The notes beneath the pieces are model-generated. The model was not told the origin of the DNA and did not search any database. It saw only the letters and a program-made list of their open reading frames with translations. DNA of 16,404 nucleotides from an uncultured Clostridia bacterium (GTDB lineage: Bacteria > Bacillota > Clostridia > Christensenellales > Aristaeellaceae), in assembly GCA_947600345.1 (NCBI GenBank), contig CANQGC010000037.1, forward strand, positions 1 to 16,404, given 5' to 3'. The position numbers and the translations under genes were made by a program. Below, in pieces: positions 13,142-16,404 of the stretch (within the stretch, counting starts at the first letter, position 1; each line of letters opens with the position of its first letter).

Positions 13142-13392
13142 CAGAAGGGAGAATCCAAGGAACCTCAGGTTCCTTGGCAGGTCTGGGCGGAGCCCAGCGT
13201 AACCCCATAACCCCAGCGGCCCGCGGTCATCCATCCAAACCCCGGCAATGCGCACCAACGCTCCATCGCCTCCAAACCGCGGGCCGCGCGAAGCGAGTTT
13301 TGGTTTGGGAAGCAAAGCTTCCCAAACCAAAGAGCAAACGTACCTACCGCTCATCCCGCCATCGCCATCCACAACGCCCCGCTCATAACCAA
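13142..13392 (-). repeat. Multi-hairpin intergenic element, copy C (opposite orientation)
   Basis: This is the reverse-oriented homologue of the element at 6390-6704, between the convergent nrdG and AAA+ genes. Bases 13142-13180 are the exact reverse complement of 6666-6704 and contain the hairpin 13155-13177. CTGGGC/GCCCAG follows (13183-13188/13192-13197), then the 11-bp stem GCGGCCCGCGG/CCGCGGGCCGC (13216-13226/13277-13287), again with exactly 50 bases between arms. Last comes a 15-bp perfect stem with loop AAA (13299-13313/13317-13331). Two hairpins of copy B (6565-6579 and 6638-6660) are missing. Between copies several stem positions differ but pairing is kept on both arms. No coding signal is convincing. 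Confidence 0.85.
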
Positions 13393-13411
13393 AGCCACTT
13401 CTATACGAAAT

Positions 13412-13445
13412 AACAGACCGGAGTCTATATAAACTCCGGTCTGTT
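13412..13445 (-). terminator. Probable terminator of the SNF2-AAA+ operon
   Basis: A 13-bp perfect stem, AACAGACCGGAGT (13412-13424) with ACTCCGGTCTGTT (13433-13445), has an 8-base loop. It lies 44 bases past the AAA+ stop and on the minus strand continues into ATTTCG. It may serve both strands, since nrdG converges on it from the other side. Confidence 0.65.
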
Positions 13446-13489
13446 CTACATCAAATTGGTTTTGAGATTTACGCCTTACCCTCGGTTTC

Positions 13490-14719
13490 CTAGCCGCCAT
13501 CCTTCGAACCAACCGAAGTCTCCTCCTCCGGCCCAACCTCCAGCCTGTCCGCCTGCACCTTCTTCGCCTCGTCCGCCAATTTCTGCAGCGTCTCAATGGC
13601 CTCCTGGGTGTGCTGCTTCACGCGCTCGCGCTCGGCCTCGGCCCTGGCGAGCTGGGTGTCCGCCTTGCGGGCGGCGGCCACGTCCTCCTCGGTGATGGTC
13701 ATCAGCGCGTCCTTGTCAGGCTTCACCAGCGCGGCGATGCGATTCGCCTGCTCCACCAGCAGCTTTTCGAATATGTTGCGCACGCCGCGCGCGTTGCCGA
13801 AGGAGATCGAGCTCGTGTTCGCCGCCTCGATGTACTCCCGCACGGCTTTGCGAGCCCCGTCCGTGAGCTGGTACTGTCCCTTCTTCAGCCGCAGGTCGAG
13901 TATGCCCATCATCTCGTCCACGCTGTAGTCGTCGAAGTGCAGGAAGCGGTTGAAGCGGGATTCCAGACCGGGGTTGGAATGGATGAAGTCGTCCATCAGC
14001 CCGTCGTAGCCGGCGACGATCACGATCAGATCGTCCCGGTGATCCTCCATCGCCTTGAGGATGGTGTCGATCGCTTCCAAACCGAAGTCGTTTTCAGACT
14101 TCGCGGCCAGGCTGTACGCCTCGTCGATGAACAGCACGCCGCCCAGCGCCTTTTCGATCACCTTGCTGGTCTTGCCGGCGGTCTGGCCCACGTAGCCCGC
14201 CACCAACCCCGAGCGGTCCACCTCCACCAGCTGCCCCTTCGACAGCACGCCCAGGCTCCGGTAGATGCGCGCCATGATGCGGGCGATGGTCGTCTTGCCG
14301 GTGCCGGGATTGCCGGAGAACACCATGTGCAGCGACATGTCCACCGTCTTCAATCCGTTCGCCTCGCGCAGCTTGTGCACCGTGACCATGTTGATCAGGT
14401 TGTTCACCTCGCGCTTGATGGCGGTCAGGCCCACCAGCTCGTCGAGCTCGGCCTTCAGATCGTCGATGTCCTCCACCGGCGGCAGCTCCTCCTGCTGCTG
14501 GGCGTCCGCCTGCTTCGCCAGGGTTGGCGCGGCGCTCTGGGCGGGGCTCACGGGATTCGCGCTGAAGGGCGCGCCGCTCGCGGGTGCGTCCGTCCCGGCG
14601 GGCTTCTGCGCGCCGGATGGGCCCCAGAAGTCGTCGGAGATGCGGCTTAAGTTATGCTGGATCAGCGTCTGGATCACGTCCATCTGGGTGCTGATGATCT
14701 TGTCGCGGTTGTCGCTCAT
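13490..14719 (-). CDS. CbxX/SpoVK-type AAA+ ATPase
   Basis: This 409-residue protein has an N-terminal helical and Ala/Pro-rich region (about 1-85) and an AAA+ module. Walker A is SGNPGTGKTT (135-144), the pore-loop-like VAGYVGQTA is at about 173-181, Walker B VLFIDEAYSL is at 195-204, and an arginine-finger segment GLESRFNRF follows. This is the CbxX/CfqX family, which includes the rubisco activase CbbX and sporulation protein SpoVK. A charged coiled-coil tail of about 70 residues follows. These proteins remodel other proteins as hexamers; the target here is unknown. GGAGGAG (14734-14728) precedes the ATG by eight bases, and the SNF2 gene ends 21 bases upstream, so the two form an operon. 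A sporulation role is only one option. Confidence 0.9.
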   Translation of the reverse strand: MSDNRDKIISTQMDVIQTLIQHNLSRISDDFWGPSGAQKPAGTDAPASGAPFSANPVSPAQSAAPTLAKQADAQQQEELPPVEDIDDLKAELDELVGLTAIKREVNNLINMVTVHKLREANGLKTVDMSLHMVFSGNPGTGKTTIARIMARIYRSLGVLSKGQLVEVDRSGLVAGYVGQTAGKTSKVIEKALGGVLFIDEAYSLAAKSENDFGLEAIDTILKAMEDHRDDLIVIVAGYDGLMDDFIHSNPGLESRFNRFLHFDDYSVDEMMGILDLRLKKGQYQLTDGARKAVREYIEAANTSSISFGNARGVRNIFEKLLVEQANRIAALVKPDKDALMTITEEDVAAARKADTQLARAEAERERVKQHTQEAIETLQKLADEAKKVQADRLEVGPEEETSVGSKDGG

Positions 14720-14740
14720 GAAATCAACTCCTCCATACTC

Positions 14741-16404
14741 TCAATTCTCAGCGGAATCCTCCGCGTCCAATCGTTCCACCAACTTGCGTATCCGCTCCCG
14801 GGCGAAGCTTTGCTGCATCATCACGTCCTCCCGGTCGGGCTGCTCGTCGCCCATGAGGGAGACGAACTGGCTGACCTTCAGCCCCAGCGCGTCCTGCATG
14901 TCCCGGTCCGAGCCCTTCGGCGAGACCAGGTAGTAGCACAGCAGCGAATCCCGCTGGCCGATGCGGTGTGCCCGGTCCTCGGCCTGGCTGTGCACCGCCG
15001 GGGACCAGTCCAGCTCGCCGAACACCACGCAACTCGCCCGCTGCAGGTTCAGCCCGCTGGCGCTGCGCAGCGAGATGCACAACAGGTCCGTCCTGCCCTG
15101 CATGAAGTCATCCGCCGCCTTCTCCTTCTGGGCGTCGGTCTCCCGGCCCGTGATGAAGCGCGGATGCAGCGACTTCAATTCCCTCTTGTAGATGTCCATC
15201 ACCGCGTGGTGGTGGGCCATCAGCAGCACCTTCTCGCCGCCCTCCACCAGCGCGCGCACGAAGGCCGCCACGAAGGGCGCCTTGGCGATGCCCGTGGCCT
15301 GGCGCTGGCGCTGGCAGATGGCGTCCTCGATGATCGCCCGCTGGGCGGGGTCGCTGGTGGCGCGCAGCAGCTTCAACTGCTGGGCCACCGGCAGCATCAG
15401 CTCCCGGTACACGCCGTCGTCCCAGTCGATCTCCTGCACCAGCCGCCGCTTGGGCGCGAGCTCCTTCAATACGTCGCCCTTGAGCCTGCGCAGCATCAGC
15501 CCCTCCCGACGCAGATGCTCGCCCAGCAATTCGGGCTTGGCGACCACGGCGCTGTTGTAGCCGTAGCACCACTCCCGAGAGAAGCTCTCCCAGTCGCCCA
15601 GGAAGTGGAAGTCGAGGATGTTGACCACGTTCCAGATCTCGCCGCCGTTGTTGTAGATGGGCGTGCCGGACAGGCCGATGCAGTTCTCCACCGACTCGGA
15701 CAGCAGGCTCGCGGCGCTGTACTTGGCGGAGCCGTCGCGGCGCAATTCCTGAATCTCATCGAAGATCGCCGTGCGGAAGTTCTGCTCGGGCAGCACGTCC
15801 TTCCAGCCGCGCAGCAGCAGGTAGTGGGTCAGGTAGATGTCCGCCTCGGGCAGGGCGTAGGGCTTGAGGCCGCGAATCACATGCACGCGCAGCTTGCCGC
15901 TCGCGTTGATGAAGCGGGCAATCTCGCTCTGCCAGTTGCGCAGCAGGTGGGGCGGCGCGACGATGATGGCCGGGTACGCCGCCGTGGTGGCGAGGAAGGC
16001 CAGCGCCTGCACCGTCTTGCCCAGGCCCATGTCGTCCGCCAGAAGGCAGCGCCGGGCGGCGAGCAGGAAGCCCAGGCCCTGCCGCTGGAAGTCCAGCAGC
16101 GTTCCGTCGAAGGCGTCCGGCGGGGGCGTCGCGGTCTCCGGCTCGCGCAGCGTGCGCTCCCGGCGGATGGCATACTCACGGGCCTCCTCCAGGGCTTCGC
16201 GCCAGCGCTCCCGGTCGGATTCCTTGATCTCCAGCGGGTAGCGCAGCATCAGCCAGTTCAGATCGCCGATGATGCGCCGGTGGGCCGTGAAGCGCGCCAC
16301 GCCCCGCCCGCGTCCGTCGCAGCCGGGGAAGAGGCGCTTGGCGAGCTCCGTCACCACCGGCTCGCCCTTGATCGTCCAGCACTTCGAGCGGCGGTTGTAG
16401 GACA
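14741..16404 (-). CDS. SNF2-family DEAD/DEAH-like helicase, 5' end outside the window
   Basis: At least 553 residues are visible, and the frame stays open to the right edge (YNRRSKCWTIKGEP precedes the first in-window GTG), so the true start lies beyond 16404. SNF2 motifs in order are: DDMGLGKTVQA (ATP binding), IIVAPPHLLRNW, IFDEIQELR as motif II (DEIQ instead of DEAH), LSGTPIYNN, the C-terminal helicase domain with LRSASGLNLQRA, and the final QAEDRAHRIGQRD. SNF2 proteins translocate on double-stranded DNA. In bacteria they occur in general DNA metabolism and in defence systems such as DISARM and Zorya. No partner of those systems is seen here. The AAA+ gene follows 21 bases later. Confidence 0.9.
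   Translation of the reverse strand, partial: SYNRRSKCWTIKGEPVVTELAKRLFPGCDGRGRGVARFTAHRRIIGDLNWLMLRYPLEIKESDRERWREALEEAREYAIRRERTLREPETATPPPDAFDGTLLDFQRQGLGFLLAARRCLLADDMGLGKTVQALAFLATTAAYPAIIVAPPHLLRNWQSEIARFINASGKLRVHVIRGLKPYALPEADIYLTHYLLLRGWKDVLPEQNFRTAIFDEIQELRRDGSAKYSAASLLSESVENCIGLSGTPIYNNGGEIWNVVNILDFHFLGDWESFSREWCYGYNSAVVAKPELLGEHLRREGLMLRRLKGDVLKELAPKRRLVQEIDWDDGVYRELMLPVAQQLKLLRATSDPAQRAIIEDAICQRQRQATGIAKAPFVAAFVRALVEGGEKVLLMAHHHAVMDIYKRELKSLHPRFITGRETDAQKEKAADDFMQGRTDLLCISLRSASGLNLQRASCVVFGELDWSPAVHSQAEDRAHRIGQRDSLLCYYLVSPKGSDRDMQDALGLKVSQFVSLMGDEQPDREDVMMQQSFARERIRKLVERLDAEDSAEN

Overview
The window looks like a chromosomal segment of a spore-forming, GC-rich Clostridia-type Firmicute. 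The evidence is a SpoIIP gene, a Spo0A-family regulator, a Gram-positive PurR, AGGAGG-type ribosome binding sites, sigma-A promoters and bacterial type A RNase P RNA. I cannot place it to genus. Apart from its intergenic repeats and a two-gene helicase/AAA+ cluster at the right edge it is mostly housekeeping DNA.

Layout, left to right. (1) Plus strand: the 3' end of a Nif3/DUF34 gene, a coiled-coil C4 zinc-ribbon gene and rnpB. The first 48 bases are an exact inverted copy of 436-483 and interrupt the Nif3 gene, which suggests a chimeric contig end. (2) Minus strand: murC, translationally coupled to an acidic lipoprotein gene. (3) Divergent plus strand: purR with a candidate PurBox over its promoter, then an isolated, divergent CbiC-like (precorrin-8X methylmutase family) gene with its own promoter and a TTG start. 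(4) Minus strand: spoIIP, a Spo0A-like regulator, uridine kinase coupled to a secreted peptidoglycan-binding protein, and mscL with a zinc-ribbon tail. spoIIP has a good sigma-E-type promoter, and a consensus 0A box lies upstream of mscL. (5) Plus strand: an RpiR/MurR-family regulator, an HI0933-type flavoprotein and nrdG, closely spaced or overlapping. (6) Minus strand: a SNF2 helicase running off the right edge, followed by a CbxX/SpoVK-type AAA+ ATPase.

The most unusual signal is between genes. The window has exactly three convergent junctions: rnpB/lipoprotein, cbiC-like/mscL and nrdG/AAA+. All three carry long GC-rich chains of consecutive perfect hairpins. No tandem or divergent junction does. 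The second and third copies are clearly homologous, in opposite orientation. They share a 39-base identical block, and elsewhere stem sequences have changed on both arms so that pairing is kept. The first junction holds about ten hairpins in 250 bases and shares a 14-base box with the other two. This is the best candidate here for an undescribed element family, perhaps a structured 3' end or insulator between converging transcripts.
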